The position numbers and the translations under genes are program-made. Below are positions 29,822 to 39,680 of a stretch of DNA of 64,000 nucleotides, in pieces; within the stretch, counting starts at the first letter, position 1, and each line of letters starts with the position of its first letter. Origin of the DNA: an uncultured Candidatus Saccharibacteria bacterium (lineage in GTDB: Bacteria; Patescibacteriota; Saccharimonadia; Saccharimonadales; Saccharimonadaceae). The notes beneath the pieces are model-generated. The model was given only the letters and a program-made list of their open reading frames with translations, was not told the origin of the DNA and searched no databases. The DNA lies in assembly GCA_947165465.1 (NCBI GenBank), contig CAMVAM010000004.1, positions 40,623 to 104,622 of the forward strand. Direction: 5' to 3'.

Positions 29822-30748
29822 CTAGAAATTTAGAATAAATGTGGTGTTACTATTAGATTTAGCTTTGAGAACCCAATGATTGCGGTCGGCCAGAGACTTC
29901 GCAATTGAAAGCCCGAGCCCTACACCTTCAGAATTCTTATCCGCCTGGTAGAAACGATCGAAGATGTGCGACAAAGCCTCCTTACTAATCTTTGCCCCAT
30001 CATTTGAAATCCTAAGTTCATGGTCTACAAGGATTAATTCAATCTTCTTATCCGAATATTTAATCGCATTATCCATCAGGATGCCTAGAATCTGCGTGAA
30101 GTCGTTTGCGTTGATTTTGGCCTTGTCAGCGATATTTAGAGTTTTCTTAAACTTAATGTCTTTCATTCTCGGCTCAAAACTTTGAATCTGCTTTTCGACC
30201 AAATCTTTAATCTTTACTTCCTCGCTAGTCACAGTATTAACTAAATCTGTTCTCGCAAGTGTCAAAAGCTCAGAGTTTAAGGCTGCGAGTTTATCGGTTT
30301 CCTTCGAAACATTATCAATCCAACGATTATTCTTAATGTCGGCAGCTTCGAGGTTTGCTGAAATCGCGGCAAGCGGAGTCTTGATTTCGTGCGAAGCGTT
30401 TGCGATAAAAACTTTCTGCGACTCATAAGCTTCACGAATCGGTTTAATTGCTTCTTCGGCTAGATAATATGAAATCAAGACCACAGCGAGCTCAATACAT
30501 AAACCGGAAACAATCAAAGCGCTTAGAAGGTTTTTCGCAGAAGCTTCCCGATCGGCTCGGACCCAAGTCTCAAACATTTGGTCGGCTTCAGGATTAAAAT
30601 TGAATTCCACGAACTGCTCCGTAAACTGAGGTCTTCTCTCGTCATTTCTGGTCGAGAAAAGATAAATCGATGCAAAAGAAATGATGAGCACGACCGTCGT
30701 GATGCCAACGTTAATTAAAACCAGTCTATTTCTGAGTTTCTTGAACAT
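29822..30748 (-). CDS. Sensor histidine kinase
   Basis: Two TMs; H-box FIANASHEIKTPLAAISANLEAA; N-box ILMDNAIKYS; GVGLGLSIAKSLADRN. Confidence 0.95.
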   Translation of the reverse strand: MFKKLRNRLVLINVGITTVVLIISFASIYLFSTRNDERRPQFTEQFVEFNFNPEADQMFETWVRADREASAKNLLSALIVSGLCIELAVVLISYYLAEEAIKPIREAYESQKVFIANASHEIKTPLAAISANLEAADIKNNRWIDNVSKETDKLAALNSELLTLARTDLVNTVTSEEVKIKDLVEKQIQSFEPRMKDIKFKKTLNIADKAKINANDFTQILGILMDNAIKYSDKKIELILVDHELRISNDGAKISKEALSHIFDRFYQADKNSEGVGLGLSIAKSLADRNHWVLKAKSNSNTTFILNF

Positions 30749-31397
30749 CTAATTTGTACCCAAGGTTTCTAATCGTCTTAATGGTTACTTTTGATTTTAA
30801 ACTCTTTATCTTCTTCCGTAAATAGCTCATATAAACTTCGACATAATTTTCTTCGAGTTCCGAATCTGCACCCCAAACGTGCGCCAAGATTTGAGTTTTA
30901 GTTACGGCGGCATCAGGGCTTTTCACGAGCATCATAAAGATTTCGCCTTCTTTGTCGGTGAGTGAAACACCATTGAGCGTGCGATTCGCTGGATCGAATA
31001 TTAAATCTTTATATTTTATTTCCTTCTGCTCGACTAGTGGCGGACGACGCGTCAGTGCATTGATTCTAGCAATCAACTCGGCAGTTTTGAATGGCTTTGC
31101 GAGATAATCATCGGCTCCACCTTCAAGACCACGGATCTTATCCTCCACTTCATTCAAAGCCGACAGCATAATAATTGGTGTCTTAATGCCACGGGCACGG
31201 ACAATCTTTAAAATATCCAGTCCGGACATTCTAGGAAGCATAATATCAAGTACAATACAGTCATAATTTGGCTTGAGTGCAAGACTTAGGCCTTCCTCGC
31301 CATCACTGGCCCAGTCGACCATGATTTTTTCTTTCTTTAATAAATGGATTACGGCTTCCGCCAGAAATTTTTCGTCTTCTACATATAAAATTCTCAT
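30726..31397 (-). CDS. OmpR-family response regulator
   Basis: MRILYVEDEKFLAEAV, YDCIVLDIMLPRMSGLDILK, winged-helix C-terminus ENYVEVYMSYLRKKIKS. Start refined to ATG 31397. Confidence 0.95.
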   Translation of the reverse strand: MRILYVEDEKFLAEAVIHLLKKEKIMVDWASDGEEGLSLALKPNYDCIVLDIMLPRMSGLDILKIVRARGIKTPIIMLSALNEVEDKIRGLEGGADDYLAKPFKTAELIARINALTRRPPLVEQKEIKYKDLIFDPANRTLNGVSLTDKEGEIFMMLVKSPDAAVTKTQILAHVWGADSELEENYVEVYMSYLRKKIKSLKSKVTIKTIRNLGYKLDVQETQK

Positions 31398-31488
31398 AAT
31401 TTCATCATAGCACATGTGCTAAATTTGAAAACTTAAAATCTACGAAATTTAAAAAAATTTTAAGGTTTGTGATTTAATATAAGAGAGT

Positions 31489-32211
31489 ATGGATGAAAAA
31501 ACATTCGATAGAGTCGAAAAAAAATATATTATATCGTCTGCGAACAAGAAGGAACTCCTTAAAGTAATTAAGAAGAACATGAAGAAGGACAAGTTCCATA
31601 AGTCCGGCGTATTTAATATATATTTTGATAACGACAACTACGACTTCATTATTCAATCCATCGATCATCCGGTTTTCAAAGAAAAACTGCGTGTCCGTTC
31701 GTATTACGGCTACGATAAAGCTTTCTTTGAGATTAAAACCAAAATGTTAGGCAAAGATTATAATGTCGGTTACAAGCGCCGAGTACTGGTCACACATAAG
31801 GACTATAACGACTTTGTCAAAAAGAAGGCCGACTTTATCGAAATTGCCGAGCGAAGAATCGAGACGAAAAATGATCTCCAAATCGCTCGCGAAATCGATT
31901 ATTTTATTAAACAATATAATTTAAAGCCAAAGATACTGGTCTATTACAATCGTGAAAGTTATAAAGGCGACAATAACCTTCGTATCACTTTCGACACGAA
32001 CTTAAAATGCCGGAACAGCAATTTAAAATTTACGAAAAACAAAAAGGATAAGCTTGCACTTAAAAAAGGCGATATTATTATGGAAATTAAGGCATCGGGC
32101 AGCTATCCAATGTGGCTAGTCCAAGCATTATCGAAAGAACATACTTACCCACAACGTTTTTCAAAAATTGGTAAAATATACGAACTATTAAGAAAGGAGC
32201 AAAATGTTTAA
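31489..32211 (+). CDS. VTC-domain polyphosphate polymerase-like protein
   Basis: FDRVEKKYIISSANKKEL, KLRVRSYYGYDKAFFEIKTK, LVYYNRESY, LRITFDTNL, IIMEIKASGSYPMWL. Confidence 0.88.
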   Translation: MDEKTFDRVEKKYIISSANKKELLKVIKKNMKKDKFHKSGVFNIYFDNDNYDFIIQSIDHPVFKEKLRVRSYYGYDKAFFEIKTKMLGKDYNVGYKRRVLVTHKDYNDFVKKKADFIEIAERRIETKNDLQIAREIDYFIKQYNLKPKILVYYNRESYKGDNNLRITFDTNLKCRNSNLKFTKNKKDKLALKKGDIIMEIKASGSYPMWLVQALSKEHTYPQRFSKIGKIYELLRKEQNV

Positions 32212-32875
32212 CAGTATATTTGATGCCAGTACTACCGGACTGGAAATCACTACGGCCTTAATCTCGGCGGCGGTCGCGCTAGGGCTTGGTTTGGTGCTCG
32301 CAGTTACCCACATGAAGACCTCGCAGACGACTAAAGGATTCTTAATTACGCTTGCGGTCCTGCCACTTCTTGTGATGGCCGTGATGATTATGATTAACGG
32401 CAATCTCGGCACTTCAATTGCAATTCTAGGCGCCTTCTCACTTATCCGCTTCCGTTCCCTGCAAGGTCGCGCAAAAGACTTACTAGCCATCTTCTTTGCG
32501 ATGATGATTGGCCTCGCCTGTGGTATGGGCCATATCTTATTTGGCACAGTCATTACAGTAATCGCAGTCATTGCTATCATTCTGTTCAGCTTCACTAAAT
32601 TTCTCGAACCAGATCGTCACGACCGCGTCCTCAAAGTTGTGATCCCAGAAGACATGGATTATGATGAAGTGTTTGATGAAATCTTCAAAAAATACACCAC
32701 GCGCCATAATCTCGTTCGTATGAAGACCATGAATATGGGTAGCCTCTACAAACTAACTTATGATGTCAGAATGAAACATGGCGTGAAAGAAAAAGACTTC
32801 CTCGATGAAATCCGCGTTAAAAATATGAATCTAAAAGTCCTTCTTTCTGAGCCGTGCTTTGAAGAGGAGATTTAA
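32204..32875 (+). CDS. DUF4956-family membrane protein
   Basis: GTSIAILGAFSLIRFRSLQGRAKDLLAIFFAMMIGLACGMG; overlaps the VTC gene. Confidence 0.85.
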   Translation: MFNSIFDASTTGLEITTALISAAVALGLGLVLAVTHMKTSQTTKGFLITLAVLPLLVMAVMIMINGNLGTSIAILGAFSLIRFRSLQGRAKDLLAIFFAMMIGLACGMGHILFGTVITVIAVIAIILFSFTKFLEPDRHDRVLKVVIPEDMDYDEVFDEIFKKYTTRHNLVRMKTMNMGSLYKLTYDVRMKHGVKEKDFLDEIRVKNMNLKVLLSEPCFEEEI

Positions 32876-34446
32876 TGAGCAGTAAAATAGACGGCAAATG
32901 GCTCGCTCTTGGTGCTATTACGTCGGCGGCTCTCGTCACGACAATAGTATTTAACATCAATCGTGACACGGCAAATGGCAACAAAGTTGAGCGCACGATT
33001 TCTACGGATAATGGTGATCTCAAAATCAATTGGGATAAATATCAGACATATGATGTTGCACTTGAATCGACCTACACTATCACGAAATCCGGCGTTTATC
33101 ATTTAACCGGCGAGCTTAAAGACGGCTCTGTGATTGTACGCGTCACAGATGGTGTAGTGAAGCTAATTCTCGATAATGCCACAATTATCAATTCGTCCGG
33201 CCCGGCTATCGCTTGTTATGAAGCAGATGATTTAGTTATCGAGCTGGTTGGCAAAAACACGCTCATGGATGGTGAAAAATATTCCGCTTCGCTCGACGAG
33301 GATGTAAATGGCGTAGTTTATTCAAAGGCTGATCTAACGTTTAATGGCTCCGGTTCTGTGACGATTCTCGCAAACTACCAAGACGGTATTGTTTCAAAAG
33401 ACGACCTAAAGTTTAATGGTGGCACTTACAATATTACAGCCAGTGACGACGGTATTCGTGGTAAAGACTCAGTCTACGTGGTTGACGGTAATTTCACCAT
33501 TAGTGCTGGCGCTGACGGTATTAAATCTACCAATGAAGAAACGGCCGGCAAAGGCTTTATCCTAATCGAAAAAGGCACATTTAAAATCACGGCCGGAGCT
33601 AAAGGCATTAAAGCTATCAATAGTATTTTGATTTATGATGGCGATATTGCCGTCACGTCTAAAGATGATGGCATCCATTCTAATAGTTATATTGGTATTA
33701 TCGGTGGTAACATTACGGTTTCGTCCGGCGATGATGGTATTCATGCCGATAAAGAATTAATTGTCGATGGTGGCAAGACCAATATCGAAAAAAGCTACGA
33801 AGGTCTCGAAGCTAAAGCTATCACTATTAACGATGGCGAAATCAACATCCTAGCTTCCGATGATGGCATGAATGCTGGTGGCGGTGCGGACTCTTCGGCT
33901 AACAATCGCCCAGGTGCCGGTGCCTTTGATGCCGACACTAGCTGCACACTAACGATTAATGGTGGCAAAATCTATGTAAATGCGGCCGGAGATGGCCTTG
34001 ACAGTAACGGCTACCTCACCTTTAATGGTGGCGAAGTCGTAGTGGATGGTCCAACCAATAACGGCAACGGCGCTCTCGATGCCGGCGCCGGAATCACAAT
34101 GAATGGCGGCTCAGTTATTGCGGTTGGTGCCAGTGGTATGGCCGAATCGCTCGGTACCGGCTCGTCGACTTATAATGCCAGTATCTACCTTAGCTCAGCC
34201 AAAAATGCCGATACGACTATCGAAATCAAGGATGCGGATGACAACGTGATCATTAGCCACGTGGCAGCTAAATCCTTTAATCATATCGCAGTTGGCAGCG
34301 ATAAGTTTGTACTTGGCGAAACTTATACGGTTTATCTAAACGGTGCCAAATATGAATCCTTTACGATTAATAGTATCGTGACTACGGTTGGCACCAATAA
34401 TAATAGTATGAATTCTAATCCTAGGATGCGTCAGCTGAACCGCTGA
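32875..34446 (+). CDS. Cthe_2159-like carbohydrate-binding beta-helix protein, membrane-anchored
   Basis: Repeated I.ASDDGI...GDDGIHADKELIVDGG...NINDGEINILASDDGMNAGGG ladder; N-terminal hydrophobic segment; TAATG coupling with DUF4956. Confidence 0.82.
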   Translation: MSSKIDGKWLALGAITSAALVTTIVFNINRDTANGNKVERTISTDNGDLKINWDKYQTYDVALESTYTITKSGVYHLTGELKDGSVIVRVTDGVVKLILDNATIINSSGPAIACYEADDLVIELVGKNTLMDGEKYSASLDEDVNGVVYSKADLTFNGSGSVTILANYQDGIVSKDDLKFNGGTYNITASDDGIRGKDSVYVVDGNFTISAGADGIKSTNEETAGKGFILIEKGTFKITAGAKGIKAINSILIYDGDIAVTSKDDGIHSNSYIGIIGGNITVSSGDDGIHADKELIVDGGKTNIEKSYEGLEAKAITINDGEINILASDDGMNAGGGADSSANNRPGAGAFDADTSCTLTINGGKIYVNAAGDGLDSNGYLTFNGGEVVVDGPTNNGNGALDAGAGITMNGGSVIAVGASGMAESLGTGSSTYNASIYLSSAKNADTTIEIKDADDNVIISHVAAKSFNHIAVGSDKFVLGETYTVYLNGAKYESFTINSIVTTVGTNNNSMNSNPRMRQLNR

Positions 34447-35383
34447 CTGACATCGTATTGATACCGGCATGATAAGCTGCTTCGAATTCACTCCCGAAGC
34501 GGCTTATTTGTTGGTACGGGACATAACTAGACATCACGACTACAATAAAGTGGCGATTCTCGGCCGGAAATTCCACGATAGCGGCATCATCATAAATCGT
34601 CCAAGCTCTAGCATCTGGGCTGTAATTCCAACCGACTTTATTATAGACTTTGGCGGCAGTTGTAAAACCGGATGGCAATCCTTGACGCCAGTTATAAGTC
34701 GTAGTCGGTTGGTTCAGGAACGAATCTTTCATGACAGAAACCAAACTTTCGTCAGTGACCTCAGTATGATAGTAGAACATTAACATCATGTCTTTAATCT
34801 CGTTTGCAGTAGCCTGTAGGCTCGACACTGTGACAGACATCATGTTGAATTCATAATTTACAACATCATTCAAATGACTCTGTCCAATCTTAGACCATAA
34901 CGGCTCGGCACATCCGGAATCGGAAGAACGAATCGCCGCATCGAGACATTGAAGGATCGTATTTCCCCGTCCGTTTGCGATGGCATTTCTGTCCCATTCG
35001 CCTTTTTGTACCAGACGATAGCCATGATAAACGACATATAATTTATATAGCGACGCAGTTGCGAATTTAGTATCAGCATTATAAGAGCCGACAACTTTAT
35101 TGTGTTCGATGTCGAAGACAACTACACCTTTATTTCCGCCAATTGAATTCACCCAAGCATCAACGGTAGGTTGAAAATTGATTTCCGGAATTACCGGTTC
35201 CGGTTCAGGCTCCGGCTCCGGTTCTGGATCCTCAATACTGCTCGGCTCCGGTTCGTTCTTTGGCAAGTAGTTTACGCAGACATGAATCACTAATGTCGTA
35301 AATGATGCCACGATGGCGAATAGAAAAAATATCTTAATGAAGTTTTTTACGGACGAGCCTTTGCTAGCCTGTTGAGAAACCAT
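34421..35383 (-). CDS. Class A beta-lactamase-fold serine hydrolase, membrane-anchored with Pro-Glu linker
   Basis: TASLYKLYVVY (SxxK), SDSGCAEPL (SDN-like), KVYNKVGW (KxG); PEPEPEPEPEP linker after the TM. Confidence 0.8.
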   Translation of the reverse strand: MVSQQASKGSSVKNFIKIFFLFAIVASFTTLVIHVCVNYLPKNEPEPSSIEDPEPEPEPEPEPVIPEINFQPTVDAWVNSIGGNKGVVVFDIEHNKVVGSYNADTKFATASLYKLYVVYHGYRLVQKGEWDRNAIANGRGNTILQCLDAAIRSSDSGCAEPLWSKIGQSHLNDVVNYEFNMMSVTVSSLQATANEIKDMMLMFYYHTEVTDESLVSVMKDSFLNQPTTTYNWRQGLPSGFTTAAKVYNKVGWNYSPDARAWTIYDDAAIVEFPAENRHFIVVVMSSYVPYQQISRFGSEFEAAYHAGINTMSVSGSADAS

Positions 35384-36828
35384 ACTGCTGTCTCCTTATC
35401 CATTAATCTGGTTTGCATATCATCACCATAAACGGTTGGAACGAGTTTAGTTTGAAGCAGCTTGCCGTTGTAGAAATAGTGAGCGAGAATTAGGCTTCTA
35501 GTTGTGCCAGGCCACCAAACCTGATCAAAGAAGAGGTTACCGAGGCCATAATAAATCACGCCATTACCATATACTTCGAAGGTCTGAGTCTGGTGGGCGG
35601 ATGTACCAACTACAACATCGGCACCAAGGTCGATAATGTGTCTGAAGAGCCCGATTTGGTCTCCGGCTGCGGAGTTAGCATAATCACAAGTATAGTCCTC
35701 ATAAGTGGAGGCGTAAGCATTACATTCGTAATACTGAATATCAACAATCACGAAATCACCGGCTTTCTTGGCGTCCTGGATTTGTGGCCCAATCACTTCT
35801 TCGTAGTATTGGTTTGCACCTGGCGTGGAATCATAAGTAGCGCCACCGGTCGAAAGGTTGAAGGCGAGGAAAGTAATATTGCTTCCCTTCTGAGTAATGC
35901 GAAGTGGCACATAAGCTTCCTCGGCGCTTCTGCCACCACCCACAATCTTCATGCCATTATTTAGGTACGTCTCAACAGTTTCAATCGCAGCTTGGTCGCC
36001 ACAATCGATGTTATGGTTACCGGTGAGCTCTACGATATCAAGCCCAATTGCGGTGAGCGTATTAATGAAACGTTTGTCAGAGCAAATATTCCTGGTATTA
36101 GCGTAATCTGTAAATGATGATTCGTTTGAAGTATGAGTAAGATCAAAACTAGATAAATATTCACCGATTTGGGCGGCAAAATATGTGGCATCACCAACCT
36201 TATAAAGTTTTGCATTCATCCCACGCGAAAGTGCCGTGACACCGGTTTGCGCAAAAGTGAGCACGGTATCTTTTGATGGGAATGACTTGGTGTAAGTTTC
36301 TGCTACGAGTGGTTTGATTTCCTCGTCATATTTTTCGGATTCGAATTTAATGATTCTATAAATACCACCTTCGGAGAAAGAATCGAGATAGTATTTATTA
36401 TTAATTTTTAGAAGTGACATTTTGTCTGTCAAAGCACCGATGTCGACAATCGTCACATTTGGGTTCTCAAGTAACGCGTCGGCCGTCTCGGCATTAACAT
36501 TGTCAATTGTGAATTCATAGAAATCCGCTACTGGTACACGAATGCTATAAAGGAATTCGCCTTCAGCTAGTTCCGGTAGCACAAGTTCGTTTCGACCCGA
36601 AATCGTGACATCCTTATCGAGATCAATTTCTTCAGTGAAAATTTTGGCCAGTTCTTCTTTTTCAGCCTCACTTAAAGACTCATCATAATATACGACACCC
36701 GGAATTCTAAAGATACCGGTTTTCGTAAAAAATTGGACGCCGAAGAAAACTCCAGCACCCACAAATAAGAAACCAAATAAACAGATAAAAAATCGTTTTA
36801 GTCCAGAGCGTTTTTTCTTCCCAACCAT
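35347..36828 (-). CDS. CapA-family (PgsA-like) metallophosphoesterase-fold protein
   Basis: DIVELTGNHNIDCGDQA, IVDIQYYECNAY, LGADVVVGTSAHQTQTFEVYGNGVIYYGLGNLFFDQ. Start refined to ATG 36828. Confidence 0.85.
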   Translation of the reverse strand: MVGKKKRSGLKRFFICLFGFLFVGAGVFFGVQFFTKTGIFRIPGVVYYDESLSEAEKEELAKIFTEEIDLDKDVTISGRNELVLPELAEGEFLYSIRVPVADFYEFTIDNVNAETADALLENPNVTIVDIGALTDKMSLLKINNKYYLDSFSEGGIYRIIKFESEKYDEEIKPLVAETYTKSFPSKDTVLTFAQTGVTALSRGMNAKLYKVGDATYFAAQIGEYLSSFDLTHTSNESSFTDYANTRNICSDKRFINTLTAIGLDIVELTGNHNIDCGDQAAIETVETYLNNGMKIVGGGRSAEEAYVPLRITQKGSNITFLAFNLSTGGATYDSTPGANQYYEEVIGPQIQDAKKAGDFVIVDIQYYECNAYASTYEDYTCDYANSAAGDQIGLFRHIIDLGADVVVGTSAHQTQTFEVYGNGVIYYGLGNLFFDQVWWPGTTRSLILAHYFYNGKLLQTKLVPTVYGDDMQTRLMDKETAVWFLNRLAKARP

Positions 36829-36861
36829 ATTTTTATTATAACATATGCTATAATTATATGT

Positions 36862-38823
36862 ATGTTTAAGTGGGCAAAATGGCTTAACGGTAGCGATACG
36901 GAAAAAGAAATAGTATCGCCAAACGGTCGCAATAAATGCATAGTCGCACTTAAGAATAAACAAATTTTCTATAAAGTTGATCGCGACAACAAACCAATTA
37001 TTGGGCTTTCCCGACTTGGTTTTGATATCTGTGGCGAAGAGATGCTTGGTAATAATTTAAGGGTTATTCGTATTGTTTCGAAGAATATCGACGAAACTAT
37101 TGAGATGCTTTGGGGTGAAGACAGACTAATTAAAAACAAATGTCGCGAAACCGCACTTTATTGTACTGAGGATAAAGACCCACGCCGTATTTTTACTTTA
37201 AGATTTCGCGTCTACGATAATGCAGTGGCTTTTCGCTACGAAATTCCACCGCAGCCCAAGTTTCAGCAAATCACAATCGCGGATGAGTTAACGGAATTCA
37301 ACATCGATTTAAATACTACAGTTTGGAAGATTCCAGCATATCAACCGGATCGCTATGAGTATAATTATGAAAAAGCTATCGTCTATGATTTGAAACACTC
37401 CGTTCATACTCCGCTCACCATGAGAACACCAAACGGTTGCTATATGTCGATTCATGAAGCGGCTCTTTACAACTATGGTTCTGCCACCATTAAGCTTAGT
37501 GCAGAAAATAAACTAAAAACCGATATCACGCCGCTTTCCGACGGAACTAAGGCTCATGTTTCCCTGCCATTTGAAACTCCGTGGCGCCTGATTATGATTG
37601 CGGATTCTGCCATCGAATTAACCACCAACCGTGTCATGTATTGTTTGAATGATCCGCCAAAAGGTGATTTCTCGTGGGTCAGAACCTTGAAGTTCATCGG
37701 CATTTGGTGGGCAATGTATGTCGGTGAATGGACCTGGGCTCCGGGCGAACGTCATGGTGCTACCACGCAGCACGCTAAGGAATATATTGATGCTGCAGTT
37801 AGATTAGGTATTGCCGGGCTTCTCATCGAAGGCTGGAATGATGGCTGGGAAGGCGACTGGCTTGAAAACGGCATTAATAATAGCTTCACCAAGTCGACAC
37901 CGGATTTTAATCTTCCAGAAGTAGCACGCTATGCCCGTGCCAGAGGAGTTGAAATCGTTGGTCATCACGAAACGGTGGGCTTTGTTGATAATTACGAAAA
38001 ACAACTGGAAGAAGCCTACAATTTCTACGCCGCAAACGGTGTGCATTTCATTAAGACTGGCTATGCCGGTTCACAAATTATGATTCATGGCAGACGTGAA
38101 TACCATCATTCGCAAGCCGGAGTGAATCATTATCAAAAAACTGTTGAACTTGCTGCCAAAAAACATATTTGTTTAGACATCCACGAGCCTATTAAAGGTA
38201 CCGGTATTGAAAGAACTTGGCCTAACCTTTTGTCACGCGAAGGTGCCCGTGGCCAGGAATATGAAGGTGGTGCAATTTCCCCGTCACATGCTTGTTATTT
38301 ACCTTACACCAGACTGCTTTCCGGTGGCATGGATTATACGAACGGAATCTTTGATTTGGCGAACAATGTCAAACGCATGTCCACTACCCTCACGCGCCAA
38401 ATTGCCTATTTCATCACGATTTATTCCGGCATGGCAATGGCGGCGGACCGCCCATACATTTATGAGGAAAGATTTAAAGATATGCTCAAATTCCTCCGCG
38501 ATGTGCCGACGAATTTTGAGCGTACAGTTCCGCTTGCCGGCGAAGTGGGTGAATATTATGTCGTGGCTAGAAAAGCCCGCAATGGCGACTGGTATATTGG
38601 CGGTGTTACTGACGAAACCGCAAGGCGTGTGAATATCGGGCTCAACTTCCTGGATGAGGGTGTTTATCAGGCCGAAATCTACGCCGATTCCGAAGACGCG
38701 CACTATCGCGACAACCAATTTGGTCACACTATTAGTACTAGAAATGTCAGCAAAACAGAGTCTATTGAACTCTACATGGCGCCGGGTGGCGGATTCGCTA
38801 TACGGCTTTCGCGGTCAAAATAA
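36862..38823 (+). CDS. Glycoside hydrolase family 97 (alpha-glucosidase/alpha-galactosidase), no signal peptide
   Basis: GIWWAMYVGEWTWAPG, GIAGLLIEGWNDGWEGDW, GVEIVGHHETVGFVDNYE, LDIHEPIKGTGIERTWPNLLSREGARGQEY. Confidence 0.88.
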   Translation: MFKWAKWLNGSDTEKEIVSPNGRNKCIVALKNKQIFYKVDRDNKPIIGLSRLGFDICGEEMLGNNLRVIRIVSKNIDETIEMLWGEDRLIKNKCRETALYCTEDKDPRRIFTLRFRVYDNAVAFRYEIPPQPKFQQITIADELTEFNIDLNTTVWKIPAYQPDRYEYNYEKAIVYDLKHSVHTPLTMRTPNGCYMSIHEAALYNYGSATIKLSAENKLKTDITPLSDGTKAHVSLPFETPWRLIMIADSAIELTTNRVMYCLNDPPKGDFSWVRTLKFIGIWWAMYVGEWTWAPGERHGATTQHAKEYIDAAVRLGIAGLLIEGWNDGWEGDWLENGINNSFTKSTPDFNLPEVARYARARGVEIVGHHETVGFVDNYEKQLEEAYNFYAANGVHFIKTGYAGSQIMIHGRREYHHSQAGVNHYQKTVELAAKKHICLDIHEPIKGTGIERTWPNLLSREGARGQEYEGGAISPSHACYLPYTRLLSGGMDYTNGIFDLANNVKRMSTTLTRQIAYFITIYSGMAMAADRPYIYEERFKDMLKFLRDVPTNFERTVPLAGEVGEYYVVARKARNGDWYIGGVTDETARRVNIGLNFLDEGVYQAEIYADSEDAHYRDNQFGHTISTRNVSKTESIELYMAPGGGFAIRLSRSK

Positions 38824-39289
38824 GTCGATGCGTAGCATCTTGATTATCTAATTCTTCGCCAGCACAAGTCATTATTACAAGTGTATCCACGTCTTCTGAT
38901 TTTAAAATCTTATTCATATTGATTTCGCTTTTTAAAAGCGTAACTTTTTCTTTGATTTCGTAGCCGTGGCCGTTATACCAAACTACATCGCCCACGTTCG
39001 TCTCATCAAGTTTATAAAATACGGTCGAAGAGTGGCCAATTAATAAAGTTTTATTTGTAGCATCAGAGTAGCTCCCTACAATTGTGTCCGGAGTGTTGAG
39101 CTTTCGTCCGTCTAGTTGCAATTCAGTCACATCAGACATTAAGTCAATTGATGGGATACTAATTCTGGCCGAAACCTTATAATCAGTTGCTCCGGCCGGC
39201 ATAAATCCAATTAAAATATAAATCAAAAAGGCAAAAGCATAAAGAATCAAGATGCATTTCTTTGTGTCATAAGAATGCCTTATCTCCAC
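38798..39289 (-). CDS. Sortase
   Basis: RISIPSIDL, TLLIGHSSTVFY (His), LVIMTCAGEELDNQDATHRLILTA (Cys/Arg). SD AAAAGGAGG before GTG. Confidence 0.88.
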   Translation of the reverse strand: MEIRHSYDTKKCILILYAFAFLIYILIGFMPAGATDYKVSARISIPSIDLMSDVTELQLDGRKLNTPDTIVGSYSDATNKTLLIGHSSTVFYKLDETNVGDVVWYNGHGYEIKEKVTLLKSEINMNKILKSEDVDTLVIMTCAGEELDNQDATHRLILTAKAV

Positions 39290-39347
39290 AGACCTCCTTT
39301 TAAGTCATTATAGCATAAGAATTTAAAACCGTGTTATAATTTTGGTA

Positions 39348-39680
39348 ATGGAACGCATATCTGAAACTATCAGCAAAATCTACGAAAAATACCTGCCAAT
39401 CGTGAAAAAAGTTGGCGCAACGCTTGATGTTGATTTTCCGGATACTACAATTACGATTCGTGAAAAAGAACGCGTAGAACGCGATCTTGATAAAACTATG
39501 CAATCTGCCGTGAAGCGCGCCAAAACAAATGGCCGCATTGTTATTACCGTTCGCCCAGGTAAAGTCATTATCAAAGATAATGGCACTGTTCTATCCAAAA
39601 CTACTTGTGACCTACTCTCAACTGAGCATATCAACGTCAAATCCAGAGTCGGATTTGGTACTACTGTAACGATTAGCTAA
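39348..39680 (+). CDS. Stand-alone HATPase_c-like mini-domain protein (degenerate GHKL)
   Basis: RDLDKTMQSAVKRAKTNGRIVITVRPGKVIIKDNGTVLSKTT...VKSRVGFGTTVTIS resembles N/G1/G2 boxes without a DHp domain. Confidence 0.5.
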   Translation: MERISETISKIYEKYLPIVKKVGATLDVDFPDTTITIREKERVERDLDKTMQSAVKRAKTNGRIVITVRPGKVIIKDNGTVLSKTTCDLLSTEHINVKSRVGFGTTVTIS

